Notes: generated by a model from the sequence alone, not told the origin. A stretch of DNA of 64,000 bases from Closterium sp. NIES-65 (GCA_948144175.1 CANXME010000553.1:1397683-1461682), one strand, 5' to 3'; shown: positions 10,198 through 20,804, counted from the first letter of the stretch. Translations and numbers: made by a program.

Positions 10198-12024
10198 TTA
10201 GCTGTTTCCGAGGGCGTCCAACTTGGCCCACAATGTCGCATGTAATTGGTCTATTTTAAGCTGTATCTCTGCTATGCCAGCCCGTAAAAACTGTACTTCT
10301 TTTCTAAGCTCCAAAACCTCTGCACGCTCGGCTATCTCAGATTGTGATACTGGAGCGCCTACCTCTATTGTTACTGACCCCTCCTCGCTCCTCCGACGAA
10401 ATGGTCCCTGCGAGGGGACCATAACACCATCGGCCTGTAATTGCGGCAGCAGTGCACCACCTAGCAGCGAATCCATGTCAGTATGTAAACATTCCCAATA
10501 GTCAGCAGGGTCCATCTCTAGATACAAAGGCCCATCGACGTTATCAAAATCACGGGCGACAAGATCGTGGAGAAACATGCAGGTGTATATGCCACAGTCT
10601 TCGCTGCCGAGTGGCTGCTGTGGGATCTCCCATGTCTGCATTAGCACTCAAAACTCGGAGAATTGAGGACATATCAAACCACCACACGACATTCTAATGA
10701 CACAGCTGGCGTGCAGTTACCTGTAGTATACGCCACTCAATCGCTTTAACGTGACCCAGACTGTCTTGTTCACAGACTCCGGTCTTCACACGATGGATCT
10801 CTTTAGCCACCATCCTGTACATACAACGCGTGTATGGTCAGTGCCTCCACCATTAACAAATTCGGATATGGATACCATGAGTCCCCAAAACGATGATTAT
10901 ACCGCTCGATCACGTCCCATTTGGTACCCATCTTGCAGTGCGTTCCGGCCGAGTCGTAATGATAGAAATTTGGCTGGTATTCAGGGGAATGATGCAAACT
11001 CTCCGTCAGAAGGTGTCTTGCGTTTGCAACCACAACAAGGCTGAAATGAAACCTGCGCATGAAAACTTCAAACACTCATCAGAAAGACTTGGTGGCTTAG
11101 TGAGCTCCAGGCATGTTTATTGTTGTTTGTCAAACTCACCTTCCAGTGACAACAATCGCGACATAGTCGAAGTCCAGAAACGACCGTTTAGCTGGGCAGC
11201 AGGCAATGAGTTTACCATGCCTCGACATGTAATCGAAAGCCTTGGAGTCGAGTGCGATCCATGTGTGACCGTTTCTAAGCTTCGGGTAGCGTATGTCGAG
11301 CAAACTGGATGGCACGGAATGGAGTTGTTATATTAATAAGGTATTAGGAAATGCACACAAGTGAATGACCATACTTTACGTACATGTTGTGCACATCGAT
11401 GATGTTGTCGTTAACTGCGAGGTATGACGTTATGCGATTAATGTCCGCCCATGAGATCGTAATACCAAATGAATGCCAATTGTAGATAGTGCTCGATATC
11501 CTCTCTTCAGCTGCCACGTAGTGATAGTGGTTCGCATTCTCTCTCCCGTACCGCACGTCGCTGTGGACAGCTACGATTGGGTCACAGCAGTCGTTAATAT
11601 TACTAGTAGTTGGGCCTAGTCCAGTGGTGCCGTAAACTGTAGTGGTCATGATGTCGGCGACACTAAGCTCGTGTTTGGGCTCTAGGTGAAGACTATGAGT
11701 ATTATTCGTGTTGGAGCTCGTGGTGCTATTTTGAAGCCTTTTAAGTATGGTGTTGGAGTGTTCTTGTGGCTGTAGTCTTAGGCACGCCGTGATCGATATG
11801 TTCCGGTCGTGAATGTGCTCCCACGCTTTTCCGGTCGTGAAGGTATAACGTGGACCAAACTGCCACAATGTTGCGTGCGTGAATTCTACGGTTTGAGCAT
11901 GTACGTGCCGTGCCAGTTTGGGTTTGGGCCAATGGTTGTCTGGTTTGTTCGGCACCCAGGATTGTGTTGACTGTTCGATCGTGATCGCCATCAAGTTTTG
12001 AGACTTCAGATTCGATGTGCTCAT
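10198..12024 (-). CDS. Ulp1/SENP-like cysteine protease, copy 1 (spliced)
   Basis: C48-family peptidases cut SUMO-like modifiers. Exon 1 is 12024-11384 (donor AT|GTACGT), exon 2 11304-11140 (donor AAG|GTGAGT), exon 3 starts at 11052 after GCGCAG, exon 4 is 10635-10198. Introns 1 and 2 are 79 and 87 bp; the exon 3 donor (about 10.9 kb) is not settled. The catalytic set is complete: His in FHFSLVVV, Asp in HYDSAG, Gln in IPQQP and Cys in DCGIYTC. A predicted coiled coil (residues rich in Glu/Leu/Lys, SEIAERAEVLELRKEV) closes the protein. The N-terminal 180 residues are not recognised. Such proteases are also common cargo of plant DNA transposons, so host or element origin is open. Confidence 0.65.
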
Positions 12025-12028
12025 TCAC

Positions 12029-12489
12029 GCCTCACGTTGGCTTTGATGATTGGCCACCTCTGGATCAAAGTTCATGATGTTAAAAAACACGCTGCGCTAT
12101 CAGGTTCCTAACATCGATCATAAACGCAAAGCACGCGCGCTACACAGCAGGGCAGCACACGGTTTTTTACAGCTAAAAAACTCGGATACGAAGCTTTCAA
12201 CGAAACCGCAATACTGGCGCGTGTTTTAAGAAATATATGAACTTCATAAAGTCAGCGACGCCCACCGATCACAACTGTAGCATACTATGCTTTCAATGAA
12301 CGTCCTAAACTTTCACGGCCTCTAGATTGATAACCGTAACACAAAATAGCATGCGTGCAGAAAAACTTGGTAAACAGGGTGGAACCAGACTCATGGTACT
12401 AGCTGCAGCACTAAGTTGTTGGTCATGTGCCCTTCACACACGCACACACGCAAATGGAGGGGCATTAGTTTTTATTAAACATGGTTGTT
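12029..12489. other. Spacer between the two Ulp1-like copies
   Basis: Upstream of copy 1 and downstream of the AP2-like end of copy 2. It should contain the copy 1 promoter. I see no clear ORF or repeat. Confidence 0.45.
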
Positions 12490-14418
12490 TCAAAAGGCAA
12501 AACGAGTATAAAGTACCTCAGTTGTAGTGCTGATTGTCGTCCGTGTATTGCTGGTGCCCACCCTGGGCACCAGACAGGCCCATGCCCAGCGGTTGAGTGG
12601 CCTGGCTGCTGCTAGAAGCTGCTTGCTGCCTTGGAGGCAGCATCGTTGGAGCGTGAGGTACCTGCAGAAGAGTCGCCGCCATTCGCGCCACCTTTGCCAG
12701 AGTCCAGCCCCAGCTAGGATCTCCACATGTTTCCGGGTGCACCCGGTTAGCAACTGCTGCTCGGGCGGTGTGAGATCAATACTTCGCTGGATGCGACACC
12801 CCGCCGGCCTAACCACTAGAGCTGCAGCCTTGTATCCCTTTGCTGCCTCCTCCTCGCTCGGGAACGGCCCCATGCGGATATGATTGTACGGGGTGGGCAT
12901 CAGAAGCTTGGCATGCCATGCATTTCCGCCGCCTATAACGCCCGTGTATTTATACTTAACCCTCCCCTGGGTTAAGGCGTCGGAAGCTGCTCCAGCGCCT
13001 ACTGCTTCGACTCCAGAGTCCCGCGGCCAATCCACGCCGCTTTCACCCGCGCCACTCATACTCGGGAATGCGAGAGGGGGGTATGACTGCTGCGGGGGGG
13101 GTGCATGCTGCGGTGGAGCTCCCGGCCAGTAGTACGGCAACCCGGGTGGTGGCGGATATTGCGGCAAGGGAGAGTATCCTTGATAGAATATGGGCGCTGG
13201 TGGGCGTGGAGGAGCTTGGATAGGAGCGACTGGACGCTGCGGCGCGGGTGGTCGAGATGCCGCATGCGGAAAGTACACCGCGTCCCGTGCTGGTGGCACG
13301 CTTGGCTGCTGCGCAGTTGCATGAGCGGGGGCTGGAGATGGCGATGCGGGGGCGTATTGGCCTTCGCACGACGCTGCCACGTTCTACTGCTGCGGCGCTG
13401 CTTCTTGGTTGGCCCCAAGCCGCGAGGCAACCCGAAAACCTGCAAGGGGGGAGGCCGCGGTGTCGTTGAGACCAGGATCTGGGCAAGAATCCACCCACTT
13501 GGAGGGCGAACCGGCGTGTGGCTGTCCCGGGGCGCCCACAATGCCCTCCTTGTTTGCCGCCGCCCGGCCCTTCTCGAGCGCTGCCACACGCTCGCTTAGC
13601 TTCAGGCTCAAGTTGTCGTACTTGGCCAGGAGATCTGTGTAATCGGCGCGCAGAGCCGCGACCTCCTTTTTTATGAGCTGCACTTCGGAGCTTGTCTCCT
13701 GGACCACACCGCTCATCTCCGACACTTCGGCACTTACAAGTATGGGGCACCTGGGCGTGAGCTTCTGTGGTGGAAGCTTGATTCCCGCTGTCTGAAGTGC
13801 AGACAACGGATTCCCAGAGATATGGGCGCACATGTCTGCCCGCTAGTCGCGGCGATAACGGGCAGGAGAGGTCGTGAAGGCGATCGGGCCACCAAGGCGC
13901 TGGAAGCCGGTGGTAACATGGGTATGAAGGTACATGCCAGCGTAGATGCCATAGTCCAGGCTCTTCTCAGGCTGCCGCGGGATCTCCCAGGTCAGCTGTC
14001 AACATAATACGCGTGATAAGTGGAGCAGGAATATTAGTATGGCTCTCACAAGAACGAATAACTGAGGCTTTTCACATGGTAATTAACAGTCTTACATCAA
14101 GAGCTCGATATGGCAAGGAGCCGATCCGAGACTCGACCTCAGATCGTGCCAATTCCGGAAAGACACGATTCCGCTCCGATGCAAGGATACTGCCGGAAAA
14201 ACGCAGGAGAGTTTGGTTAGATTGTTAGTGACAAGAATACTGCGAGTGCACGCAAATCGCATGCTTACTATCGAACATTTGTGACGACAGCGGTGTTGCC
14301 GGCGTGGTGTCCTGTTGAGTCGTACAGCCATAGCCGTGGCGGTGGTGGTGCGTCCCAACCGTCGGACGGTGCGACAAGCGTCCTGGCGTTTTCGAGGACA
14401 AACAGGCTGAAATGGAAC
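12490..14418 (-). pseudogene. Ulp1-like copy 2, 3' part: dead protease fused to an AP2-like domain
   Basis: Exon 3 (14418 to about 14270) carries the His and Asp blocks (HFSLFVLENAR, WLYDSTG). Exon 4 (from about 14001) has WEIPRQP..DYGIYAG, where the catalytic Cys of DCG is Tyr. The same frame then runs through TAG at 13843, a coiled coil (about 13760-13560), TAG at 13384 after two CAG codons, and a Pro/Tyr-rich stretch. It ends with an AP2-like domain at about 12960-12796 (KYKYTGVIGG, HIRMGPFPSEEEAAKGY, AAALVV). The end of the protein beyond the AP2 block is uncertain; another frame reads well at 12742-12518. Gene copy 1 lacks the AP2 part. Aligned to copy 1, the exon 3 acceptor AG is AC. 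This is a decayed gene, or a pseudoprotease if the stops are spliced out. Confidence 0.6.
12796..12960 (-). other. AP2-like DNA-binding domain
   Basis: About 55 residues: YTGVIGG..WHAKLLMP..HIRMGPFPSEEEAAKGYKAAAL. This fits the AP2 pattern YRGV..W.A.I..P..R..LG.F.tEEeAA.aYd.AAL, with the usual Arg contacts poorly kept. AP2 domains occur in plant transcription factors and in some mobile-element proteins. Confidence 0.6.
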
Positions 14419-14426
14419 GTGGAAAT

Positions 14427-14866
14427 TGTTGGAAACAATAAGTCCTAAGTGCGCTTCTGTCGTATCAAAACCCAAGGCACCAAGCGAAGCAGTCCCAATC
14501 GGAGCATCGAGTCAACCTCGGAGGTTAGGGTAACCGCCTGGAGGTTACGAGAAAGTCAAAGGTCGCTGACCTTTGACTCGACAATTACAGCGCGACAGTT
14601 AAGGACACACAACTGACTCGCGACAGAGCAGTTGCCCGAGTCGCACTGTATCGAACCGCAACAGCAATACAGTTATCTGCATATCTATTCGTATTCCCTG
14701 TACTCTTATATAAATCCTTGTATTTGCTTGTTTAATTCAATCAACTTTGCTCTCACACACCAGTGCAAGGTCGGTTCAAATTCTTCACTAAACGCTTCCG
14801 CTATTACAACTACTTCACCTAGAGTTATCCCTTGCAAAGATCCTAAGGGGCTATCTCAGCCCAACA
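14427..14866 (+). repeat. F 5' LTR
   Basis: Begins TGTTGGAAAC and ends CAGCCCAACA. A TATA box (TATATAAA) lies at 14707-14714, a plausible promoter for the genomic RNA. Confidence 0.95.
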
Positions 14867-14881
14867 TGGTATGAGAGCTGA
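14867..14881 (+). promoter_or_regulatory. Primer binding site of F
   Basis: TGGTATGAGAGCTGA follows the LTR directly. It matches the initiator-Met site TGGTATCAGAGC except for C to G, and that change creates an ATG at 14871 in frame with gag. Confidence 0.85.
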
Positions 14882-16457
14882 CAAGGGAAACTCTACTCCT
14901 TTTTCAAGATCATTACAAGACATGGCGACAAACAAGGAAAGGAGCTCCCCTAATGGCTCCTCGGGCACTACTCCTACTCCACCGCCAGCCTCTGGCCTGC
15001 AGACAGAAGAAGGCACGGCAACAAGACCAAGAGGAACGTCAACCGAAACCCCCATGAACCACCCTTCGGACTTTGACCAGAACATGATGGAGAAATTTTT
15101 CTCCTTCATGTCCTTCTACGAACAACACCAGCAGTCGGGACCTGCACAAACACACAACAGCAACAATGGAGCGACACCCATGAGTCTTGATGGGTCGTCA
15201 TATGCGCGAGGAAACCAGCAGCAGCAACCTACCTTTGCTCCGTACGAGCGCGGGTCAATCAGCTTCGTGCCCCACCCGCAACCTTCACCTGGACAAGAAA
15301 GACCACTGGACGCACTTCAAGTTCAGTCGCAGTTTGCACACGTCTTAAAACTGCAAACGTCAAGACCCTTCGACGGCAAAGACTTCTTTACCTGGTCCTT
15401 TGAATTCGAGCTGATGATGGAGGGCGCGCAGATACTCGGCTTCTTCGACGGGTCCCTGCAGTATCCAGCCAACGGGACACAATATGAAAAGCAGCAGTAT
15501 ACGTATCAATCAATGATGGCGTATACAATCCTATTGAGGAACGTGACACCAACTCAGCAGCAGAACATTCGCTCTTACCGGACCTTCGGCAACTCGGCGG
15601 AGCTCGCGTACAGCCATCTGAAGAACCTGTATCAAGCAACAGACAGTGTAAACCAGAGCAGGTTAATGGCGCAGTTGACGACAGTTGAAATGAAACCAGG
15701 AGAAAAAGGACTGGCGTATATCAGCCGATGTCGCGAACTACGCGACAAGCTGCTTCGATGCGGAGGGTCAATCTCTGAAGACGCCTTCGTGACAGTCATC
15801 ATTGGTGGGCTTGGTCCTCAATGGCGCGCCACCAAAGCCATTCTTCGAGCCCACGGAAGAATCTCTGAAGCTGCACTCTGCGCCGAAATACATGCCGAGC
15901 AACAAGATATGGACCTGCAGGAAGAACGACACAGGAAGAAAACGACAGTATCAGAGTTCGCATTCCACACTCAACGACGACACAGCAATTATAACAACCG
16001 ACAGCAGCAACCGAAGATAGTACCTCCTTTCTGCCACATCTGCAAGACTTCAGGGCACCCGCGCACACACTGCCCGAATCGTCAGCAATCAACGGCATCA
16101 CAGCGACAACTTCGACCTTCAAGCTCCCAAATGGCTTCAACACAAGCAAGTGCGACGACCACTATTCAAGCTTCAACGACTTCACAACCTGCACGAGGAG
16201 CAAGAAACATAATCAACTGCATGACGAAGATAACCGATTCGTGTACAACCGAATCACCACCACACTACTCACCGGAGAAGAGCTTGACAACAGAACGCCT
16301 CGCCGTGAGCTACTCCAGCCGAATCCAACGTACGCCGCCATCGCTCAAAGTGAACCGTCCGGCCAAGACACCTGGTTCTTGGACAGTTGCTGCGGGCAAC
16401 ACATGTGCTCGTCCGGGCGTTTCGTACAACGCGAACATCGACTCCAACGGGAAGTAA
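14871..16457 (+). CDS. gag: F gag
   Basis: Retrotransposon nucleocapsid/capsid protein, up to 528 residues. ATG at 14871 overlaps the primer binding site; the ATG at 14922 (MATNKERSS) is a more likely start. A UBN2/gag-like helical region follows (FDGKDFFTWSFEFELMM onward). A classical zinc knuckle CX2CX4HX4C (CHICKTSGHPRTHC) lies at about 16033-16075. Beyond the knuckle, the reading that looks natural moves to the pol frame, so the last roughly 120 residues of this frame are probably not the real continuation. Confidence 0.85.
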   Translation: MRADKGNSTPFSRSLQDMATNKERSSPNGSSGTTPTPPPASGLQTEEGTATRPRGTSTETPMNHPSDFDQNMMEKFFSFMSFYEQHQQSGPAQTHNSNNGATPMSLDGSSYARGNQQQQPTFAPYERGSISFVPHPQPSPGQERPLDALQVQSQFAHVLKLQTSRPFDGKDFFTWSFEFELMMEGAQILGFFDGSLQYPANGTQYEKQQYTYQSMMAYTILLRNVTPTQQQNIRSYRTFGNSAELAYSHLKNLYQATDSVNQSRLMAQLTTVEMKPGEKGLAYISRCRELRDKLLRCGGSISEDAFVTVIIGGLGPQWRATKAILRAHGRISEAALCAEIHAEQQDMDLQEERHRKKTTVSEFAFHTQRRHSNYNNRQQQPKIVPPFCHICKTSGHPRTHCPNRQQSTASQRQLRPSSSQMASTQASATTTIQASTTSQPARGARNIINCMTKITDSCTTESPPHYSPEKSLTTERLAVSYSSRIQRTPPSLKVNRPAKTPGSWTVAAGNTCARPGVSYNANIDSNGK

Positions 16458-19400
16458 TCATCACGGTTGCCAACAACCAAAACCTGCGCACACGAAGACA
16501 AGGAGTGGTACAACTTCAGTCAAGAGAAACAAACGTCATACTGCACATGTCTAAGGTACTCATCGCTGAAGGACTCGGCTACAACTTACTGAGCGTTAGC
16601 CAGTTGATGGCGAAAGGAATTCATCTGGAAGCCGACAGCACGACCCAGGAGTTCAAGCTTTACCACGGGAGAGGCGGTCTCTACATCGGAAAAGCAGTGC
16701 TGAAGAACAACGTCTTCGTCCTCGACTTCGTTCCTGACCTCGGCACTGCAGACAGCGACGCCATCGTGAATTTCACTGATTGGACACACCCTCCGGATCT
16801 CGACCCCGACTTCAGCCCGGGAGGCTTCTGGTACTCGCACACCATTCTTGAAGCAGAACGAACACGAGCATTAGCAACAATTCGACAATCGGCAGCAGTA
16901 ACAACATCGACATCAGCAGCAACAACATCGGCAGCAGTAACAACATCGGCAGCAGCAACAACATCAGCAGCAGCAGAAACAACGACACCAGTCACAGTCA
17001 ACGAAGCACCACCAACACCCACACAACAGCTGAATCCGACTCAACGTGAAGTCCACCGAAGCGCCAACCTCGTCGCCAGCTTTTACTCCAACTCCGACGC
17101 ATATCAGCGTTCACCTGGACACCGCGCCTCTGAAGAGATCTGGCACGCACGAACAGGACATCCAAGCAACACGGTTTTGAATAACACGATAAGAGCAGGA
17201 GTCCTTGACAAAGATTCTCTGCTTCTACCCGATGGCAGAGAACTCCAGAAGGCACGAGGGACTTGCCTTATATGTCCCGAAGCTGACTTACCTCATCGAC
17301 CGTTTGCTTCACATCACAACCCGAGCGCTCCAGCGTACGCACCACTCGAAAAAGTCTACAGCGACATCCTCTACAATCGCGAACCAGGACAAGTCAACTA
17401 CAACTACACCATCACCTTCATCGACGCCGCCACTCGATACGTCTGGCATCGCAACCTACCCAGCCGCGACATGGCACTCGCAGCATTCGCCGCCTGGCTA
17501 CCGATAGCAGAGAGAGAGTCTGGAACACAACTAAAAAATTTTCAGTCAGACGGAGGTGGCGAGTACACCTCTCACCGCTTCAAGCAGTTCTTGGCGGAAA
17601 GGGGGATCAAGCAACTCCTCTCCCTTCCCTACGCACATCAGCAGCAAGGTGTTGCAGAACGACTGAACAGGACCCTGCAGAACAGCATGCTCAAACTGTT
17701 ACGTGGCATGCGGCTACCCAACCACCAGTGGCCAGCAGCAATGGACCACGCTGTCATGCTACACAACTTGTTGTCGTCGTCGTCACTCCCGAACAACGCA
17801 TCACCGCATCTGCTGTGGACAGGGAAGCAGGGCAGCACGAAAATGTTACGAGTTTTCGGGTGCATGGTACAGTACAGACCCCCAGAAGCACGAGCGGGAA
17901 GATTTTCGCAACGGGCACAGTGGGGACTACACCTCGGCATCGAGAAAAATTACAACGCATGGAGAATCTTCGACGTCCACACAAAGGAAACAGTAGCAGC
18001 ACGTGACGTAATCTTCTACGAAAGACTCACCCTTCAGACGTACCTCGCCAACTTGCACGAGAATCGGGACCTCACCAGTGGTTTTCGTGGTGACCGAGCC
18101 TTCGCATCAGCAGCGGATGAAGCAGACTGGGACGAGCAGAATGTTGACAACGCATCGGCAGAAGCCGGACCTCTCCCGTACTGCTCCGTCAACGTGCCCA
18201 TGGACGAAGAAAATCCTCGCGACACTAACAACGCCGAAGTCTTCTACCACTTCGCCGACACCGGTTACGTAACACCTGCAACCGTCAACACAAATGAAGC
18301 AGAAAGGATAGGACCGAATTTCATCCCTGATCCAGAAGCGGGAGACGAAGCAGCTTATCCCGAGGATCCAGAACTCCCTCGATACTCACAGACTGGGCTG
18401 CAAATCCTCAGCCTCGTCACCGCAGTCCACGGGAACACACGCAGCTCGCTTCCTCAGGAGCCTGCAACGGTTCAGCAGGCTCTGGGGGGGGAACACAGGG
18501 AGAAATGGCGTGAAGCCATGGATAGAGAACTGAAGGCATTAGAGGAACGCAACACTTGGAAGGTTGTTCCCGTAAGCGTGGCACGGAACAAAACCATCCT
18601 TACCGGGAAATGGGTCTTCCGCATCAAGACAAAAGCAGACGGCACGATCGAAAAATTCAAAACACGCTGGGTCGTACGTGGATTCGACCAAGAGCAAGGA
18701 CGAGACTTTACCGAGACCTTTGCTCCAGTCAGCCGCCACACGTCACTCCGAATTCTCCTCGCCATTGCCGCCATGAAGAAGAAGAAGTTACGGCAGATCG
18801 ACGTAGCGAATGCCTTCCTCTACGCACCTGTGGATGCAGAAATCTACGTCGAGCTCCCGCACGGTTCCCACGGCGAACCCAACCGAATCTGTCAACTACT
18901 TAAGTCGCTCTACGGGATCAAGCAAGCACCGCGACTGTGGCAGCAGTACCTGCACGCCCGTCTCATCCGCATCGGCTTTAGTCAACTACCTCACGACCAA
19001 GGCATGTACCGCCTCACTAAGGGAAGCGACTACGTTCTCCTGATCGTCTACGTGGACGATCTCCTCTACATTGGGTCGACCGACGGCATCGCCACGTGGT
19101 TCGAAGGAGAGCTCCAGAAAGATCTCACGCTCACGGTCTCCTCCACCGTTACACAGTACCTCGGGCTCAACATCCGCGAAGAAGAAAACGCCATCTATCT
19201 AAGCGCCGAGAAATACGCCGACACCATCGCGAAACGCTTCAGCCTCACACCAAGCGCCATCTCCACGCCTTACCGCTATACATCAGGAACCGAGAAGGAA
19301 CGAACTACTCTACTCAAGCCCGCCGGCATACGCGACTATCAGAAGAAGCTCGGATGCCTGCTATTCGCCGCCGTCACCTGCCGCCCTGACTTATCCTACT

Positions 19401-20059
19401 CCGCAAGTCAGCTCGCCACCTATCTCAAGAAGCCTGAAGCTGAACACCTGGCGGAACTTGATCGCGCTCTCCACTACTTCGTCAGCACCGCGACGATCGG
19501 GCTAACCTACCACAAGAGCGCAGCTACACCAACTAAGCTAATCGGCTACGTCGACGCCGATCACGCCGGCGACACCGACAACAGGCGCTCACGCACTGGC
19601 TATGTCTACCGCCTTGAGCCTATCGGTCCTATCTCCTGGCAGTCGAGCAAGCAGGAGTTAATCGCACTATCTTCAGCAGAAGCAGAATATATTGCACTCT
19701 GCTCAGCCACCAAGGAGGGACTTTACCTTCGCGAACTACTGGAAGAAGCGAAGCTAGCCGAGTTACCCAGCTTCACCGTGTTCTGCGACAACCAGTCAGC
19801 AATTCGCATCGCCAACAAAAACGGCTTCGCAAACAGGACGAAACACATCGCCCTGCGCTATTTCTTCGTGAAGGACGAGATAGAAAAGGGGAAACTCGAT
19901 CTGTCATACTGCCCAACATCCGAGATGGCAGCCGATTACTTGACCAAGAAACTCGGAAAGCAGAAGTTCGAATACTGCATGATGCTGACTGGACAAGGCC
20001 ACGTCACCAGCAGCGACACTCCAGAAGCGAAGGGGAGTGTTGGAAACAATAAGTCCTAA
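16082..20059 (+). CDS. pol: F pol: protease, integrase, RT, RNase H
   Basis: Open frame one base back from gag, without internal stops. Protease motif WFLDSCCGQHM at about 16373-16405 has Cys where DSG/DTG is usual. The integrase zinc region (HARTGHPS..CLICPEA) and DDE core (YSDILY, QSDGGGEY, QGVAERL) follow. Then come RT (YVDDLLYIG, 19049-) and RNase H (YVDADHAGD, SSAEAEYIAL, DNQSAI, HIALRYF). The stop TAA at 20057-20059 lies inside the 3' LTR. No ATG start is expected if it is made by frameshifting from gag. Apart from the gag offset and the protease residue it looks functional. Confidence 0.9.
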   Translation, partial: SAINGITATTSTFKLPNGFNTSKCDDHYSSFNDFTTCTRSKKHNQLHDEDNRFVYNRITTTLLTGEELDNRTPRRELLQPNPTYAAIAQSEPSGQDTWFLDSCCGQHMCSSGRFVQREHRLQREVIITVANNQNLRTRRQGVVQLQSRETNVILHMSKVLIAEGLGYNLLSVSQLMAKGIHLEADSTTQEFKLYHGRGGLYIGKAVLKNNVFVLDFVPDLGTADSDAIVNFTDWTHPPDLDPDFSPGGFWYSHTILEAERTRALATIRQSAAVTTSTSAATTSAAVTTSAAATTSAAAETTTPVTVNEAPPTPTQQLNPTQREVHRSANLVASFYSNSDAYQRSPGHRASEEIWHARTGHPSNTVLNNTIRAGVLDKDSLLLPDGRELQKARGTCLICPEADLPHRPFASHHNPSAPAYAPLEKVYSDILYNREPGQVNYNYTITFIDAATRYVWHRNLPSRDMALAAFAAWLPIAERESGTQLKNFQSDGGGEYTSHRFKQFLAERGIKQLLSLPYAHQQQGVAERLNRTLQNSMLKLLRGMRLPNHQWPAAMDHAVMLHNLLSSSSLPNNASPHLLWTGKQGSTKMLRVFGCMVQYRPPEARAGRFSQRAQWGLHLGIEKNYNAWRIFDVHTKETVAARDVIFYERLTLQTYLANLHENRDLTSGFRGDRAFASAADEADWDEQNVDNASAEAGPLPYCSVNVPMDEENPRDTNNAEVFYHFADTGYVTPATVNTNEAERIGPNFIPDPEAGDEAAYPEDPELPRYSQTGLQILSLVTAVHGNTRSSLPQEPATVQQALGGEHREKWREAMDRELKALEERNTWKVVPVSVARNKTILTGKWVFRIKTKADGTIEKFKTRWVVRGFDQEQGRDFTETFAPVSRHTSLRILLAIAAMKKKKLRQIDVANAFLYAPVDAEIYVELPHGSHGEPNRICQLLKSLYGIKQAPRLWQQYLHARLIRIGFSQLPHDQGMYRLTKGSDYVLLIVYVDDLLYIGSTDGIATWFEGELQKDLTLTVSSTVTQYLGLNIREEENAIYLSAEKYADTIAKRFSLTPSAISTPYRYTSGTEKERTTLLKPAGIRDYQKKLGCLLFAAVTCRPDLSYSASQLATYLKKPEAEHLAELDRALHYFVSTATIGLTYHKSAATPTKLIGYVDADHAGDTDNRRSRTGYVYRLEPIGPISWQSSKQELIALSSAEAEYIALCSATKEGLYLRELLEEAKLAELPSFTVFCDNQSAIRIANKNGFANRTKHIALRYFFVKDEIEKGKLDLSYCPTSEMAADYLTKKLGKQKFEYCMMLTGQGHVTSSDTPEAKGSVGNNKS
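20029..20037 (+). promoter_or_regulatory. Polypurine tract of F
   Basis: GAAGGGGAG directly before the 3' LTR; plus-strand primer in reverse transcription. It is also coding for the pol C-terminus. Confidence 0.8.
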
Positions 20060-20477
20060 GTGCGCTTCTGTCGTATCAAAACCCAAGGCACCAAGCGAAG
20101 CAGTCCCAATCGGAGCATCGAGTCAACCTCGGAGGTTAGGGTAACCGCCTGGAGGTTACGAGAAAGTCAAAGGTCGCTGACCTTTGACTCGACAATTACA
20201 GCGCGACAGTTAAGGACACACAACTGACTCGCTACAGAGCAGTTGCCCGAGTCGCACTGTATCGAACCGCAACAGCAATACAGTTATCTACATATCTATT
20301 CGTATTCCCTGTACTCTTATATAAATCCTTGTATTTGCTTGTTTAATTCAATCAACTTTGCTCTCACACACCAGTGCAAGGTCGGTTCAAATTCTTCACT
20401 AAACGCTTCCGCTATTACAACTACTTCACCTAGAGTTATCCCTTGCAAAGATCCTAAGGGGCTATCTCAGCCCAACA
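20038..20477 (+). repeat. F 3' LTR
   Basis: 440 bp, matching the 5' LTR except for CGCGACAG/CGCTACAG and ATCTGCAT/ATCTACAT. Confidence 0.95.
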
Positions 20478-20547
20478 GAAATCACAAGACACGGATGTTA
20501 GAAGTGAATTACCGTAGTGACTCAACGCAGGTAACCGCAAAACGTGC

Positions 20548-20712
20548 TCAGCCGCTGCAAAAATAGCAACATAGTCGAAGCGCAAGAAGGTGTCCTTGTC
20601 TTCGCAGCAAGCGATAAGCTTCTTCTGAGTCGCCATGTAGTCATAAGCCTTGACGTCGAGGGTGATCCAGGTTTTCCCGTTCTCTAGTCTCGGATGGCGA
20701 ATGTCGAGGACA
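20548..20712 (-). pseudogene. Ulp1-like copy 2, exon 2
   Basis: Acceptor GCGCAG precedes 20712. The exon encodes VLDIRHPRLENGKTW..LDVKAYDYM..KKLIACC..FDYVAI, parallel to LLDIRYPKLRNGHTW..FDYVAI in copy 1 (11304-11140). Aligned without gaps, the donor GT of copy 1 is GC here. Element F lies about 70 bp downstream on the minus strand, in intron 2. Confidence 0.65.
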
Positions 20713-20768
20713 CTGCGCACGTAGAATAACGGTGTACAGGGAGGGTAGGATGGAGGGAGGGTTTTTTT

Positions 20769-20785
20769 GGGTTGCGAAGCAACCC
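20769..20785. repeat. Short perfect hairpin with a GAA loop
   Basis: GGGTTGC, GAA, GCAACCC. The core GCGAAGC is known as an unusually stable DNA mini-hairpin. Confidence 0.7.
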
Positions 20786-20804
20786 TTTATGATCGATTTT
20801 GCCA

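Larger units (their letters stand above)
14427..20477 (+). mobile_element. Near-intact Ty1/copia retrotransposon F
   Basis: 6,051 bp with two 440-bp LTRs that differ at two positions by my reading, flanked by the 5-bp duplication GAAAT (14422-14426 and 20478-20482). It carries a primer binding site, gag with a zinc knuckle, pol in copia order with a long open frame, and a polypurine tract. It is the youngest large element here. It sits in the intron between exons 2 and 3 of Ulp1-like copy 2, in the opposite orientation, about 8 bp from exon 3. It is not closely related to the E family. Confidence 0.95.

Noticed and set aside
10198..12024. Calling copy 1 the host SUMO protease gene
   Set aside because: The fold is clear, but plant transposons often carry Ulp1 genes, so the host role is not supported by sequence alone.
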